A stretch of DNA of 64,000 bases from Bradyrhizobium sp. CCBAU 53338 (GCF_015291665.1 NZ_CP030048.1:2294001-2358000); one strand, 5' to 3'; counted from the first letter of the stretch, positions 33,512 through 43,181 are shown. The notes: generated by a model not told the origin, from the letters alone. A program made the numbers and translations.

Positions 33512-35893
33512 TCACTCCGCCGCTTCGACCTTGGCCTCGACCGGTTCGAGCGCTGCGGCGATGGCCTCGTCGACGCGCTCCAGCCAGATGAATTCGAGGT
33601 TGTCCCGCGCGCTCTTCGGGATGTCGTCATAGTCCCGCTTGTTGCGCGCCGGCAGCATCACCCGCTTCAAGCCGGCGGCGGCCGCAGCCACTACCTTCTC
33701 CTTGATGCCGCCGACCGGCAGCACCAGGCCGCGCAGCGAGATCTCGCCGGTCATCGCCGTGTCGCTGCGCACCGTGCGATTGGTGAGCAGTGACGTCAGC
33801 GCCGTAAACATCGCCACGCCCGCGCTCGGTCCGTCCTTCGGGGTCGCACCCGCTGGGACGTGAACATGGATGTCGCTCTTCTCGAACACGGAGGGATCGA
33901 TGCCGAGCTGCGAGGCCTTGCTCTTCACCAGCGTCAGCGCGGCCTGTACGCTTTCGCGCATGACCTCGCCGAGCTGGCCGGTCAGGATCATGCCGCCGCG
34001 GCCGGGTACGCGCGAGGCCTCGATGAACAGGATGTCGCCGCCGACCGGCGTCCAGGCAAGGCCTGTGGCCACGCCCGGAATGCTGGTGCGCTGCGCGATC
34101 TCGCCTTCGAAGCGCGGCTGTCCCAGCACGTCGGCGATGTCCTTCGCCGTGATCACGACCTTCGCGGACGTGCCTTCGGCGACTTGCACCGCGGCATGGC
34201 GGAACACCTTGCCGATCTCGCGCTCGAGGTTACGCACGCCGGCTTCGCGGGTGTAACCCTTGACGACCAGCCTCAGCGCCTCCGGCTCGATCTCGGCCTG
34301 CTCGGCTGTCAGGCCGTTGGCCTCCAGCTGCCGCCGCACCAGGTAGCGCCGTGCGATCTCCAGCTTCTCCTCCTCGGTGTAGCCGGCCAGGCTGATCAGC
34401 TCCATGCGGTCCAGCAACGGACCCGGAATCTGGTCCAGCATGTTGGCGGTCGCGATGAAGACCACGCGCGACAGGTCGAAGGGCACGCCCAGGTAATTGT
34501 CCCGGAACGTTCCGTTCTGCTCGGGGTCGAGCACCTCCAGCATGGCGGCAGAGGGATCGCCCTGCACGCCACGGCCCATCTTGTCGATCTCGTCCAGCAT
34601 CATCACGCAGTTGCGGCTGCCGGCCTTCTTGATGCCCTGGATGATGTTGCCGGGCAGCGCGCCGATATAGGTGCGCCGGTGACCGCGGATCTCGGCCTCG
34701 TCATGCACGCCGCCCAAGCTGACGCGCACGAAGGGGCGATCCATTGCGCGAGCGATGGACTGGCCGAGCGAGGTCTTGCCGACGCCGGGCGGACCGACGA
34801 AGCACAGGATCGGGGCCTTGCCCTGCGGCGCCAGTTTGCGCACCGCCAGATATTCGATGATCCGGCTCTTGATCTTCTCCAGGCCGAAGTGATCGGCATC
34901 CAGGATGCGGCGTGCCTCCTTGATGTCGATCGGCTTCTCCGCAGGCAGCGCCCACGGCAGCTCGATCAGCCAGTCGAGGTAGGTGCGGACCATGCCGGCT
35001 TCGCCGGCAGCCTCCGGCATGCGCTCGTAGCGGCGCAGCTCCTTCCTGGCGTGCGCGTCCGCTTCCGGGGGCATGTTGGCCTTGACGATCGCAGCCGTCA
35101 GTTCGGCGACCTCGGCGGCCTTGCTGTCGCCTTCGCCCAGCTGGCGCTGAATGGTCGCCATCTGCTCGCGCAGGATCGCCTCGCGCTGCCGCTCATCGAA
35201 AGAGGCCTTGGTCTTCTGGCCGATCTCGTTGGAGATGCGCAGCACCTCCAGCCGTTCGGCCAGGTGCTTCGACACCTTCTCGACGCGCAGGGCGAGGTCG
35301 ATGGTTTCCAGCACCTCCTGCTTGTCCTGCGGCTTGATGTCCATGAACGAGGTCGCCAGATCGGCCAGCGCGCCGGGCGCGGTGGTGCTCTGGAACATCG
35401 CGACCAGCTCGGGCGGCGCCTGCGGCAGCAGCTCGATCGCCTCGATCGCCTGGCGCTGCAGATTCAGCGCCCGCGCCTCGATCTCGGGCGAGGTCGTGGT
35501 CGGCTCGGGGATCTGCTGGATGCGCGCAGCCGGGAACGGCGTCCCCGGCAGGAAGTCGAGGATGCGCGCGCGCTGCACGCCCTGGCAGACGATGTGATGC
35601 GTGCCGTCGGGCGCGGTGATGTAGCGCACGATGTTGGCGATGGTCGCGACCTTGTAGAGATCGTCGGGACCGGGCTCGTCGATCTCGGGGCTCCGCTGCA
35701 GCACGATGCCGATCGGCCGCTGCTCGCGCAGCGCCTGCTGTGCGGCGGCGACGGACTTCGCTCGTGCGATCGCGATCGGCGCGATGGCGCCGGGGAACAG
35801 CACCATCTCGCGCACGGGGATGATGATCAGCGCGTCTTCGGGGATATTCACGTCAGGATGTGTCTGTGCGGAATTCGTCTGTTCGGTGGCCAT
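33512..35893 (-). CDS. lon: ATP-dependent protease Lon (LonA type)
   Basis: The 793-aa protein has an N-terminal substrate-recognition domain ([20 protein letters not shown]), an AAA+ domain with Walker [21 protein letters not shown], Walker [11 protein letters not shown], and a C-terminal serine-lysine protease domain ([15 protein letters not shown] near residue 680). Length matches E. coli Lon (784). It lies eight bases downstream of Hsp20 on the same strand, forming a stress operon. Since rhizobia normally carry another lon next to clpX and hupB, this may be a second, stress-induced copy (inference). Confidence 0.96.
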   Translation of the reverse strand: MATEQTNSAQTHPDVNIPEDALIIIPVREMVLFPGAIAPIAIARAKSVAAAQQALREQRPIGIVLQRSPEIDEPGPDDLYKVATIANIVRYITAPDGTHHIVCQGVQRARILDFLPGTPFPAARIQQIPEPTTTSPEIEARALNLQRQAIEAIELLPQAPPELVAMFQSTTAPGALADLATSFMDIKPQDKQEVLETIDLALRVEKVSKHLAERLEVLRISNEIGQKTKASFDERQREAILREQMATIQRQLGEGDSKAAEVAELTAAIVKANMPPEADAHARKELRRYERMPEAAGEAGMVRTYLDWLIELPWALPAEKPIDIKEARRILDADHFGLEKIKSRIIEYLAVRKLAPQGKAPILCFVGPPGVGKTSLGQSIARAMDRPFVRVSLGGVHDEAEIRGHRRTYIGALPGNIIQGIKKAGSRNCVMMLDEIDKMGRGVQGDPSAAMLEVLDPEQNGTFRDNYLGVPFDLSRVVFIATANMLDQIPGPLLDRMELISLAGYTEEEKLEIARRYLVRRQLEANGLTAEQAEIEPEALRLVVKGYTREAGVRNLEREIGKVFRHAAVQVAEGTSAKVVITAKDIADVLGQPRFEGEIAQRTSIPGVATGLAWTPVGGDILFIEASRVPGRGGMILTGQLGEVMRESVQAALTLVKSKASQLGIDPSVFEKSDIHVHVPAGATPKDGPSAGVAMFTALTSLLTNRTVRSDTAMTGEISLRGLVLPVGGIKEKVVAAAAAGLKRVMLPARNKRDYDDIPKSARDNLEFIWLERVDEAIAAALEPVEAKVEAAE

Positions 35894-35901
35894 GATCGAC
35901 C

Positions 35902-36285
35902 TCAGGATTTGGCGAGGCGCAGCGCGACGCAGCCGTCCATCACGAAGCGGCTGATGGCGTAGCGGCCAAGGGGCAATGCAATGCGGCGCTCAAAACGCCC
36001 CTGCGGCAGTTCGAGCCGGTGGATGCGGGCGTTGCGAAGCTCCGGCGGAAGCGTGCGCTGGCCGGAGATCACGAGTACGCCGTCCTGGATCATCGTCTCG
36101 ACATTGTCCGGATTGACCCCGGGAAGCGCGACCAAGATGAGCAGCTCATGCTCGGTCTCGAGCACGTCGATCGGCGGCTCCCAGCAGGCTTCCTGACGGC
36201 CGAACTGCTGCCGCAGCCGTTCGGCGCGGGTCAGCTGGTCGAGGGCCTCGGACAGCATCCAGTCAAAGGGATTTTTGGGTTGCAT
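35902..36285 (-). CDS. Small heat-shock protein Hsp20 family
   Basis: The 127-aa product has a short N-terminus (MQPKNPFDWMLSEALDQLTR), an alpha-crystallin domain (WEPPIDVLETEHELLILVAL, then PGVNPDNVETMIQDGVLVIS) and the conserved GRFERRIALPLG strand. The C-terminus ends FVMDGCVALRLAKS without the IxI oligomerisation tail of class A/B sHsps. It precedes lon by eight bases and is co-transcribed. The start is chosen at the ATG 36285; an in-frame TTG at 36345 would add 20 residues. No ROSE-type RNA thermometer motif was seen in the 186-base leader. Confidence 0.85.
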   Translation of the reverse strand: MQPKNPFDWMLSEALDQLTRAERLRQQFGRQEACWEPPIDVLETEHELLILVALPGVNPDNVETMIQDGVLVISGQRTLPPELRNARIHRLELPQGRFERRIALPLGRYAISRFVMDGCVALRLAKS

Positions 36286-36471
36286 GGCAAAACTCGGGGA
36301 CGGCGCTGCGGTTGGAAAACGGGGATATGGTGATGGTTCCCGCAAATTCCAGCATCGCGCGTTTGGAGCATGCCTGGCCCCTCGATCGAGAGGAGCCCCT
36401 TGCGCTCAGACGCATCGACGCCGCGAAAGATGTTCCGCGGCGCCGGAGGCAACAATTGGGCGGGACGTGGA

Positions 36472-37041
36472 TCAGGCGGCTTCGCGGTACTCGGCCTCCG
36501 CTTCGAGGTTGATCACGGACGTGGCGAGCTCGGTCAGGGTGTGGTCGGTCGCCTCTTCCTCGTCCAGCGTATCCTGGAGCAGCCGTGCCGCCTCGGGCAT
36601 GCCGAGCTCCTCGGCCCAGGTGCGTAGCGTGCCGTAGCGGGAGATCTCGTAATGCTCGACGGCCTGCGCCGCGGCGAGCAGGCCGGCGTCGAGGGCAGGG
36701 GCGTTCTTGAAATCCTTCATGATCTCGGCGCCCTCCTCGGTGATGCCGTTGATCGCCTCGCACGGCTTGCCGCGCGCTGGCTTGTCCAGCATCTTGAAGA
36801 TCTGCTCGAGCCGTTTGACCTGGCCCTGCGTCTCCCGCAGATGCTTGTTGAAGGCGGCGGCAAGATCCTTCGAATGCGCGGCCTTGGCCATCTTGGGCAG
36901 CGTCTTGATGATCTTGTTCTCGGCGAAATAGATGTCCTTCAGCGTTTCCAGGAACAGGTCGCTCAGCATCTTAGGCGCCCGACGCGGGCGGCGCGATGCG
37001 GTCTTTTTCTTAGGAGCACGTTTCTTTGCTCGTTTAGCCAT
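36472..37041 (-). CDS. DUF892 ferritin-like protein (YciE/YciF type)
   Basis: The 189-aa protein begins with a Lys/Arg-rich tail (MAKRAKKRAPKKKTASRRP) followed by the ferritin-like four-helix domain: LFLETLKDIYFAENKIIKTL, HLRETQGQVKRLEQIF and HYEISRYGTLRTWAEELG. The conserved E/H positions fit a di-iron or rubrerythrin-like site. Such proteins respond to osmotic or stationary stress and may bind DNA through the basic tail. AGGAGGATCC precedes the ATG. It may be read through into hsp20-lon, 186 bases downstream. Confidence 0.88.
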   Translation of the reverse strand: MAKRAKKRAPKKKTASRRPRRAPKMLSDLFLETLKDIYFAENKIIKTLPKMAKAAHSKDLAAAFNKHLRETQGQVKRLEQIFKMLDKPARGKPCEAINGITEEGAEIMKDFKNAPALDAGLLAAAQAVEHYEISRYGTLRTWAEELGMPEAARLLQDTLDEEEATDHTLTELATSVINLEAEAEYREAA

Positions 37042-37188
37042 GGATCCTCCTGATGAGGTGACACGGGAAGGCATGCCCTTCCTTGATCCTCACGCGATCA
37101 AGAGCCGGCGTTTGCAAATGTTCCTCGCGAAGGCTCCCGCGAGCCGCTATGGCTGGCCGTCTGACCACGATCCCCCGAGACGCCTTCC

Positions 37189-37815
37189 ATGCTCGACTTC
37201 GCGCTGTCCGCCTTCGTCACACTATTGCTGGTGGTCGACCCCGTCGGCCTCGCGCCGGCCTTTCTGGCTGCGACCGGGGGTATGCCTGATGCGGTCAAGC
37301 GGACGGTCGCGCTCCGCGCTCCGTTCATCGCGGCCTCGATCCTGGTCGTGATTGCGCTGGTCGGAAACTGGCTGCTGCGCCAACTCGGGATCGGCATTCC
37401 CGCATTCCAGATCGCCGGCGGGCTCCTGCTGTTCGGCGTCTCCTACCAGATGATCTTCGGCGACCGGCCGCATCGCGAGGCGCGGGAGGCCGACAAGGCC
37501 ACCGCAGAGCACGCCTCCGATGTCGCGGTGTTTCCGCTCGCCATCCCCATGATGGCCGGCCCCGGGGCGATCGCGACCACGCTGCTCCTGGCGGGCGACG
37601 CCGGCTATGGGGCCAAGCTTGCGATCATCATCGCCATCGTCCTCGCGGTCTGCCTGCTTTGCATGCTCTGCTTCATCTCGGCCCAATTGATCGCGCGGAC
37701 GCTCGGGCGCACCGGAAACGCGGTGCTGTCGCGGGTGCTCGGCATGCTGCTCGCGGCCTATTCGGTGCAGTTCGTCATCAACGGGATTGCGGCCGTCCGG
37801 GCCAATCTCCTCTAG
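37189..37815 (+). CDS. marC: MarC-family integral membrane protein
   Basis: The 208-aa protein has six hydrophobic helices. Typical MarC features are the N-terminal FVTLLLVVDPVGLAPAFLAA, the middle FQIAGGLLLFGVSYQMIFGD and VAVFPLAIPMMAGPGAIATT. The function of MarC proteins is unresolved; the old link to antibiotic resistance was not confirmed. It is divergent from the DUF892 gene with about 150 bases between starts. The next gap (37816-37950) is A/T-rich and empty. Confidence 0.9.
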   Translation: MLDFALSAFVTLLLVVDPVGLAPAFLAATGGMPDAVKRTVALRAPFIAASILVVIALVGNWLLRQLGIGIPAFQIAGGLLLFGVSYQMIFGDRPHREAREADKATAEHASDVAVFPLAIPMMAGPGAIATTLLLAGDAGYGAKLAIIIAIVLAVCLLCMLCFISAQLIARTLGRTGNAVLSRVLGMLLAAYSVQFVINGIAAVRANLL

Positions 37816-37960
37816 GGTTGCGGTAATCTGTTAATTTATTGATTATACAATCTATTTTCCGGTGTAACGGTACATCAAAGAAGACACCAAACAATCCCGG
37901 CCGCTTTCGCTTGCACTGCCATATTGCTTTGACGTACTTCGGGTCTAACAAACGCCCATC

Positions 37961-38020
37961 GCCAAGAAAGTCGGCAAGAGAATTGGCAAGAAAATCGACA
38001 AGAAGGTCGAGATGAAATCG
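37961..38020. repeat. Degenerate 12-bp tandem repeat encoding a KKhG-like pattern
   Basis: Four tandem units of 12 bases (consensus GGCAAGAAAATC at 37961, 37973, 37985 and 37997) and one degenerate unit (38009) lie just before the aldolase start. Read in the plus-strand frame they would encode a lysine-rich Gly-Lys-Lys-Val type repeat, but this frame has no upstream start and ends soon after. It may be a remnant of a histone H1-like lysine-rich repeat or a slippage product. Confidence 0.5.
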
Positions 38021-38022
38021 AG

Positions 38023-38676
38023 ATGTCGATGAGTGCGGACGAACTCGACGAGAGACAGGCCATCATCGACGCCTGCCGCCGCATGAATGCGCTCGGCATC
38101 AACCAGGGCACTTCCGGCAATATCAGCGTGCGGCACGGGGATGGGCTGCTGATCACCCCGACCAGCGTGCCCTATGACGCCATGACGCCGGACCAGATCG
38201 TGTTCATGGCCATGGACGGCTCGCATGCCCCCAAGCAGAAGCCGTCCAGCGAGTGGCGCTTCCACCTCGACATCCTGAAGGCGCGCGCCGACGTCAACGC
38301 CGTGGTGCACGCCCATCCGACCTACTGCACCATCCTGGCGATCATGGGCATGGAGATCCCGCCGGTGCACTACATGATCGCGGCAGCCGGCGGCGACAGC
38401 ATCCGCTGTGCCCCCTATGCGACCTTCGGGACAGCGGAGCTGTCCGACCATGCGGTGCGTGCGCTGGAGGGCCGGCTCGCCTGCCTGCTCGACCATCACG
38501 GCATGATCGCGGTCGGCAAGACGCTCGACAAGGCGATGTGGCTTGCCGTCGAGGTCGAGACACTGGCGCGGCAGTACCACGGCTGTCTCCAGATCGGCAA
38601 ACCGCCGCCGCTCTCGAGCGCCGAGATCGAGCGGGTCCGTCAGCGCATGGCCGGCTACGGCCTGTCGGAAGGGTAG
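38023..38676 (+). CDS. Class II aldolase/adducin-family protein (fuculose-phosphate aldolase type)
   Basis: The 217-aa cytoplasmic protein has the family pattern GINQGTSGNISVRHGDGLLI, the zinc site histidines in AVVHAHPTYCTILA and the third histidine in LLDHHGMIAVGKTL. These fit FucA/AraD-type zinc aldolases or epimerases that cleave sugar phosphates. No sugar kinase is nearby. The CLC gene starts 12 bases after its stop, an odd pairing that may mean co-transcription. An ATG six bases downstream (38029) is an alternative start. Confidence 0.88.
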   Translation: MSMSADELDERQAIIDACRRMNALGINQGTSGNISVRHGDGLLITPTSVPYDAMTPDQIVFMAMDGSHAPKQKPSSEWRFHLDILKARADVNAVVHAHPTYCTILAIMGMEIPPVHYMIAAAGGDSIRCAPYATFGTAELSDHAVRALEGRLACLLDHHGMIAVGKTLDKAMWLAVEVETLARQYHGCLQIGKPPPLSSAEIERVRQRMAGYGLSEG

Positions 38677-38688
38677 GGCTGGCAAGCG

Positions 38689-40476
38689 GTGTTCGCGCGG
38701 ATCAGATATTTCGTCGACGGCAAGGGGACCAACCGCACCATGGTTCGGCTGCGCGCGCTGTTGCGCAGCAACGAGTTCTACCTGATCCCGCTGGCGCTGG
38801 TGATCGGCACCCTGGCCGGCGCGATCGTGACGCTGATGGCCGAGATCGCGCAGATCGCCCATGTCGTGATCTACGGCATTCCGATCGACGTGCGGCTCTC
38901 CGCCAACACCTATATCAGTCCATGGGCGGCGATGATCGCGCCCGCGCTTGGCGGCCTGGTGCTCGGGATCATGGAGTGGTGGCGGCGGCGGCTGAAGATC
39001 TCGAGCGCCGTCGACCCGATCGAGGCCAACGCGCTGCGCGGCGGCAATCTGTCGATGCGCGACAGCATCGTGGTGTCGAGCCAGACGCTGATCTCGAACG
39101 GCTGCGGCGCCTCGGTCGGTCTGGAGGCCGGCTATACCCAGATCGGCTCCGGCATCGCCTCGCTGTTCGGCAAGTTCTTCAATCTGCGCCGCAACGACCT
39201 CCGACTGATCGTCGGCTGCGGCGCCGCGGCGGCGATCGCCGCCGCTTTCGGCGCGCCGATCACGGGCGCGTTCTACGCCTGCGAGCTGATCGTCGGCGTC
39301 TATTCGGTCGGCAGCGCCGCGCCGATCCTGGCGGCCTCGCTCGCCGGCGCGCTCACCGCGCAATGGCTCGGCGGCGCGCCTTACTCCCTCGAAATCCCCA
39401 AGGTCAGCGCGGTCGGCATCGAGCAATATCTGGCGCTGATCGGGCTTGCGCTCGTCACCAGCGGCGTCGGCATCGCCGTGATGCGCTCGTCCTCGATGTT
39501 CGAGCGGCTGTTCAAATGGCTGCCGGTGTGGCTGCGCCCGGTGATCGGCGGCTTCATCGTCGGCGGCTTCGCCCTCGTCACGCCGCAGGTGCTGGCGGCC
39601 GGCCACGGCGCCATGGTGCTCGATCTCTTCCACGACATGACGATCGGCCTGATCGCGATCATCATCGCGCTGAAGGTGACGGCCTGCCTGATCTCGCTGG
39701 CGTCGGGCTTCCGCGGCGGTCTGTTCTTCGCCTCCCTCTTCGTCGGCAGCCTGATCGGAAAGTTCTTCTCCGCGGTGCTTCTGCTGATCAGCCCGAATTT
39801 CGCGATCGATCCGCTGGTGGCGATGCTGACCGGCATGGCCACCCTCGGCGTCGCCATCGTCGGCGGTCCGCTGACCATGTCGTTCCTCGTGCTCGAGATG
39901 ACGCGCAACGTCGACGTCACGGCCGTGGTGCTGGCCGGCTGCATCGTCACCTCGATCTGCGTCCGCTTCATGTTCGGCCATTCGTTCTCGACCTGGCGCC
40001 TGCATCTGCGCGGCGAGACCATCCGCAGTGCCAACGACGTCGGCTGGCTGCGCAACCTCACGGTGGAGCGCCTGATGCGTTCCGACGTCGGCAAGGTGCC
40101 GTCGACAACCACGATCGCCGCCACGCGGCGCGAATTCGTGCTGGGCTCGCGGCCCGGCATCGTCATCGTCAACAATGCTGACGAATATGTCGGTCTGGTC
40201 CTGCTGCCCGACCTGTTCTCCAGCGACCTCGACACCATCGCCGACGACATCCAGGTCATCGAGCTCGCGCGCCTGACCGAGATCGTTCTGATCCCGGAAA
40301 TGAACGTGAAAAGCGCGATGGCGGTGTTCGACGAAGCCGAGGCCGAAATGCTGGCCGTGGTGGACTCCACCGACAGCCGCAAGGTCGTCGGCTTCCTGAC
40401 CGAGACTTTTGCCCGTCGCCGCTATGTCGAGGAGATCGACAAGGCCACCCGCGGCGTGCTGGGCGCGTTGTCGTAG
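38689..40476 (+). CDS. CLC-family chloride channel/transporter with C-terminal CBS-like region
   Basis: The 595-aa membrane protein starts with GTG. CLC signatures are the selectivity and gating segments NGCGASVGLEAGYTQIGSG (gating-type Glu in GLEAG), FGAPITGAFYACELI and FRGGLFFASLFVG. About ten to twelve hydrophobic helices precede a cytoplasmic C-terminal domain (from about residue 450) with weak CBS-domain repeats: LRNLTVERLMRSDVGKVPST, then ANMNV-like MNVKSAMAVFDEAEAEMLAV. It probably exchanges chloride (or fluoride/nitrate) for protons. It follows the aldolase gene by 12 bases. Confidence 0.9.
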   Translation: MFARIRYFVDGKGTNRTMVRLRALLRSNEFYLIPLALVIGTLAGAIVTLMAEIAQIAHVVIYGIPIDVRLSANTYISPWAAMIAPALGGLVLGIMEWWRRRLKISSAVDPIEANALRGGNLSMRDSIVVSSQTLISNGCGASVGLEAGYTQIGSGIASLFGKFFNLRRNDLRLIVGCGAAAAIAAAFGAPITGAFYACELIVGVYSVGSAAPILAASLAGALTAQWLGGAPYSLEIPKVSAVGIEQYLALIGLALVTSGVGIAVMRSSSMFERLFKWLPVWLRPVIGGFIVGGFALVTPQVLAAGHGAMVLDLFHDMTIGLIAIIIALKVTACLISLASGFRGGLFFASLFVGSLIGKFFSAVLLLISPNFAIDPLVAMLTGMATLGVAIVGGPLTMSFLVLEMTRNVDVTAVVLAGCIVTSICVRFMFGHSFSTWRLHLRGETIRSANDVGWLRNLTVERLMRSDVGKVPSTTTIAATRREFVLGSRPGIVIVNNADEYVGLVLLPDLFSSDLDTIADDIQVIELARLTEIVLIPEMNVKSAMAVFDEAEAEMLAVVDSTDSRKVVGFLTETFARRRYVEEIDKATRGVLGALS

Positions 40477-40614
40477 AACACGCCCAAGGCGGGTTGACGC
40501 CGGCAAATTGGCGCTGGCACGCTGAGCGGACTTGCCAGATCGTTCACAACCTCTAGGCTAGGGATGGACGGTCGGGCCGCCGCCTCGACCGCCTTCAGCG
40601 ACGAGGGCCGTGCG

Positions 40615-41934
40615 ATGTCGGACACGCTTCGCCTGTTGCTTGCCTTGCTCGAACTCGGGCCCCGGTTGAAGGGTCTGCTGGGCGACAAATGGCCCCCTTA
40701 CGCCGACGAGTTGCAGGCGCTGGCCGGGCGCGCCGGCCAGGGCGAAGACCCGGACAAGCTTCGCCAGTCGCTCGACCTCCTGGTCGTGCGACTGCTCGCC
40801 GAACCACCGGCCGTGGATCTCGTCGAGCGCGTGATGGCGGATATGGCGGCGCCCGTTGTCACCACGGAGACCGTGACCCGGCGCGGCCGGGGTGCGCCGG
40901 TTGTCATAAATGAGATCGTCCGGCCGAGCACGGATGAGACGACCGGCGTCGTCACCATCCCCGTCTTCTATGGCACCGATCGCGCCCGCGGCGACGATAC
41001 GCCGGCGAACTTTTTCCGCGGCGAGCGCGGCACGCCGTCCTACGGCGTTGCGGAGGTCAGCGTGCCCACACGCGGCCGCGACCTCGGTGAACTCACCGGT
41101 CCGAGCTGGTGGCGTCTCGAATTCTCGCCCAATCCGGAAAAGCACGTGATCCTCAAGAGCGTCGGCGCGCTTGGCCGGGACGTCTTCGTCACGAGTTTGA
41201 AGGAATCGCTTGCGGCGGCGGATTCGCACGACGTCCTGATCTTCGTGCACGGCTACAACGTGACGTTCGAGGATGCGGCGCGGCGTGCCGCGCAGCTTGC
41301 CGTGGATCTGAAATTCGCCGGCAGGACGCTGCTTTATAGCTGGGCGTCGGCGGCGGATACGAAGAAGTACACGGTGGACGAGAGCACGATCGACTGGTCG
41401 CGCGATCATTTCGAGGCGTTCCTGCAACTCGCGCTCGGCGAGATCGGGGCCGGCAAAGTTCACATCATCGCCCACAGCATGGGCAATCGCGCGGTGATCA
41501 ACACGCTCGAGCGTGTGACGTTCTGGCAGCTGCCGGCCGGTGCCGCCAAGCTCGGTCAGGTCATCTTTGCCGCGCCCGACATCGATCGCGATCGCTTCGT
41601 CCAGCTCGCCGCCAGGTTCAAGGGTTGCGCGGCGCGGGTGACCCTCTATGCGTCGTCGCGCGATGTGGCGCTGCTCGCCTCGAAATTCGTGCACGGCTAT
41701 CCCAGGGCGGGTGAGGCTGGCGAAGTCCTGACGGTCGTCGATGGCATCGATACGATCGACGCGTCGCTGGTCGACACCAGCCTGGTCGGCCTGCACCACT
41801 CTTATTTCGGCGAGAAGCGCTCGATCCTGAACGACATGTTCAACCTGATCGTGCAGCAGCTCGCGCCCGATCAGCGCTTCGACCTCCAGGCCGCAGGCGA
41901 TGCGCTGCGGAAGTACTGGAATTATCGGGCCTAG
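40615..41934 (+). CDS. Alpha/beta hydrolase of the DUF900 family
   Basis: The roughly 439-aa protein has an N-terminal helical part and a DUF900 hydrolase domain: TIPVFYGTDRARGDDTPANF, then DVLIFVHGYNVTFEDAARRA and the nucleophile elbow HIIAHSMGNRAVINT. The likely acid is in APDIDRDRFVQLA and the base in GLHHSYFGEKRS. There is no signal peptide. The start at 40615 has GAGGG upstream; a start at 40564 is possible. The natural substrate is unknown; these proteins are often called lipase-like. The gap before it (40477-40614) holds no gene. Confidence 0.85.
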   Translation: MSDTLRLLLALLELGPRLKGLLGDKWPPYADELQALAGRAGQGEDPDKLRQSLDLLVVRLLAEPPAVDLVERVMADMAAPVVTTETVTRRGRGAPVVINEIVRPSTDETTGVVTIPVFYGTDRARGDDTPANFFRGERGTPSYGVAEVSVPTRGRDLGELTGPSWWRLEFSPNPEKHVILKSVGALGRDVFVTSLKESLAAADSHDVLIFVHGYNVTFEDAARRAAQLAVDLKFAGRTLLYSWASAADTKKYTVDESTIDWSRDHFEAFLQLALGEIGAGKVHIIAHSMGNRAVINTLERVTFWQLPAGAAKLGQVIFAAPDIDRDRFVQLAARFKGCAARVTLYASSRDVALLASKFVHGYPRAGEAGEVLTVVDGIDTIDASLVDTSLVGLHHSYFGEKRSILNDMFNLIVQQLAPDQRFDLQAAGDALRKYWNYRA

Positions 41935-42052
41935 CGGGCGTACAATCGTTCAAGGCGTGGCAGATTGCCGCGATCATGAAACCATTTCAGTGCTTTGCGC
42001 ATTATCCGTTGTTTTCATATCTCCTTTCCAGGCGTGAACAGAGGACGCTACG

Positions 42053-42445
42053 ATGAGTGTCAAGTCCGTGAATTCGAAGGGCGGCCGCCGCACTGCGCTT
42101 GCCGCATTCGCCAGTCTCGCCCTGGTCACGGCGTCGGTGTTGCCGTCGGCTGCCGCATCCCCGACTGCAGTCAAACCCGCGGCCGCGGCTGCGGCAGGGC
42201 AGGGCTCGTCCAGCGCCACCGATTTCAGCGCCGCGCGGCGTCATCGCTATTATCGGCGCGGACCGAGCGCGGCGGGCCTTGCGTTCATGGGCATTGCCGC
42301 CGGTATGATCGGAGGCGCGATCGCCGAGAGCCGGCGCCAGGAGTACTACGACAATTATTACTATGGCGGCGGCCCGCGCTATTATGGTCCCGGGCCGGGC
42401 TACGGTTACTATGGCGGCCCGCGCTACTACTACAATCCGTATTGA
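42053..42445 (+). CDS. Exported Tyr/Gly-rich small protein
   Basis: The 130-aa protein has a signal peptide (ALAAFASLALVTASVLPSAA) and a short membrane-like segment (AGLAFMGIAAGMIGGAIAES). The last 40 residues are strongly Tyr/Gly/Pro-rich (YYDNYYYGGGPRYYG, then PGPGYGYYGGPRYYY). Such proteins are common and unnamed in Bradyrhizobium and may be cell-envelope components. It sits at the right edge of the stable region before the accessory island. Confidence 0.75.
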   Translation: MSVKSVNSKGGRRTALAAFASLALVTASVLPSAAASPTAVKPAAAAAAGQGSSSATDFSAARRHRYYRRGPSAAGLAFMGIAAGMIGGAIAESRRQEYYDNYYYGGGPRYYGPGPGYGYYGGPRYYYNPY

Positions 42446-42701
42446 GGGTTGCCGACGGGCAAAACACCTGAAGCGGCTGTCAATCCCATCATGTAAAAAG
42501 ATTCCGCTTTACCGAAATTCGGAAACGGCGTATGTATTGCCCATTCCGGTTCGACTTGGGGGGCGATCGTACGTCGTCACCGATCGTGGGCCGGGTTTGC
42601 GGTGGACTGTATCGTTACAGGAGACCCGGGGCGGCGCAACCAAACTGATAGGATAATTAAGAAAAGCATGCCAATTCCGATTGGATAGCGTTTCCACGAT
42701 G

Positions 42702-42863
42702 AGTTGGTCGAACTCCCAAGCTCAAGATGCCCACGCATCGATGAGGTGCCGACAGGGCCGATTAACCTATGAGGGCATTGTCCCCAAGCGCGTTGATTCA
42801 ACGTACGGATCGAAACGGGTAAGTGTGCCGACTGACTGGAGGATCACTGCTCCTCCAAACTGA
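42702..42863 (+). pseudogene. Possible decayed ATP-dependent DNA ligase fragment
   Basis: The frame from 42702 contains YEGIVPKRVDSTYGSKR followed by TDWR, very similar to the conserved EGIVSKRxDSxYxSGRSxDW block of LigD-type DNA ligases. The remainder of a ligase is not found on either side, so only a short relic is left. The whole gap 42446-43116 has lower G+C than its surroundings and holds no intact gene. It probably marks the edge of an inserted or rearranged region. Confidence 0.4.
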
Positions 42864-43116
42864 ACTGATCAAGGCTTTGCATATCCTGCCACTTTCAGAA
42901 CGAGGTGGATTATTTGCACTCGTAGCTACGTTGACAAACTACGGACTTGGCCACGACTGCTATCGACCAAGGGGCAGGGCACTGTAAACCGATCGGCCAA
43001 TCGGCAGGTTCGCTGAACGATCCCGGCTCCACTTTATCGCCTCCTGGCTTGGAGCCGGCCTCGATCGAAAATGAATGTCTCAAGGAGAGCTCCGCCCGAC
43101 ATCACGAGAATCTCAC

Positions 43117-43146
43117 TTGACTTCGGTCGGTCGACCGAATTATGTA
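43117..43146 (+). promoter_or_regulatory. Promoter with palindromic operator in the spacer
   Basis: TTGACT (43117-43122) and TATGTA (43141-43146) are spaced 18 bases apart. The spacer contains the perfect 12-bp palindrome TCGGTCGACCGA (43127-43138). A repressor bound there would block the promoter directly. The palindrome is typical of TetR-family operators and the tetR-type gene lies 840 bases downstream in the same operon. Predicted transcription starts near 43153, giving a leader of about 30 bases. Confidence 0.65.
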
Positions 43147-43181
43147 TTTTTAACCGAGAACAAAATGCAACGGAGGCTCTT

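Noticed and set aside
33860..35962. A 700-codon open frame antisense to lon
   Set aside because: Shadow of lon, with no motif and no ribosome binding site.
36286..36471. A ROSE-type RNA thermometer before hsp20
   Set aside because: The leader lacks the conserved short hairpin pairing with the ribosome binding site; pairing seen is ordinary GC-rich complementarity.
37945..40506. A long open frame antisense to the aldolase and CLC genes
   Set aside because: Composition is Arg/His/Asp/Gln repeats typical of antisense shadows; both plus-strand genes have convincing families.
42540..42565. A TPsiC-loop-like GGTTCGACT near 42547
   Set aside because: No acceptor, D or anticodon stems can be formed around it, so it is not a tRNA.
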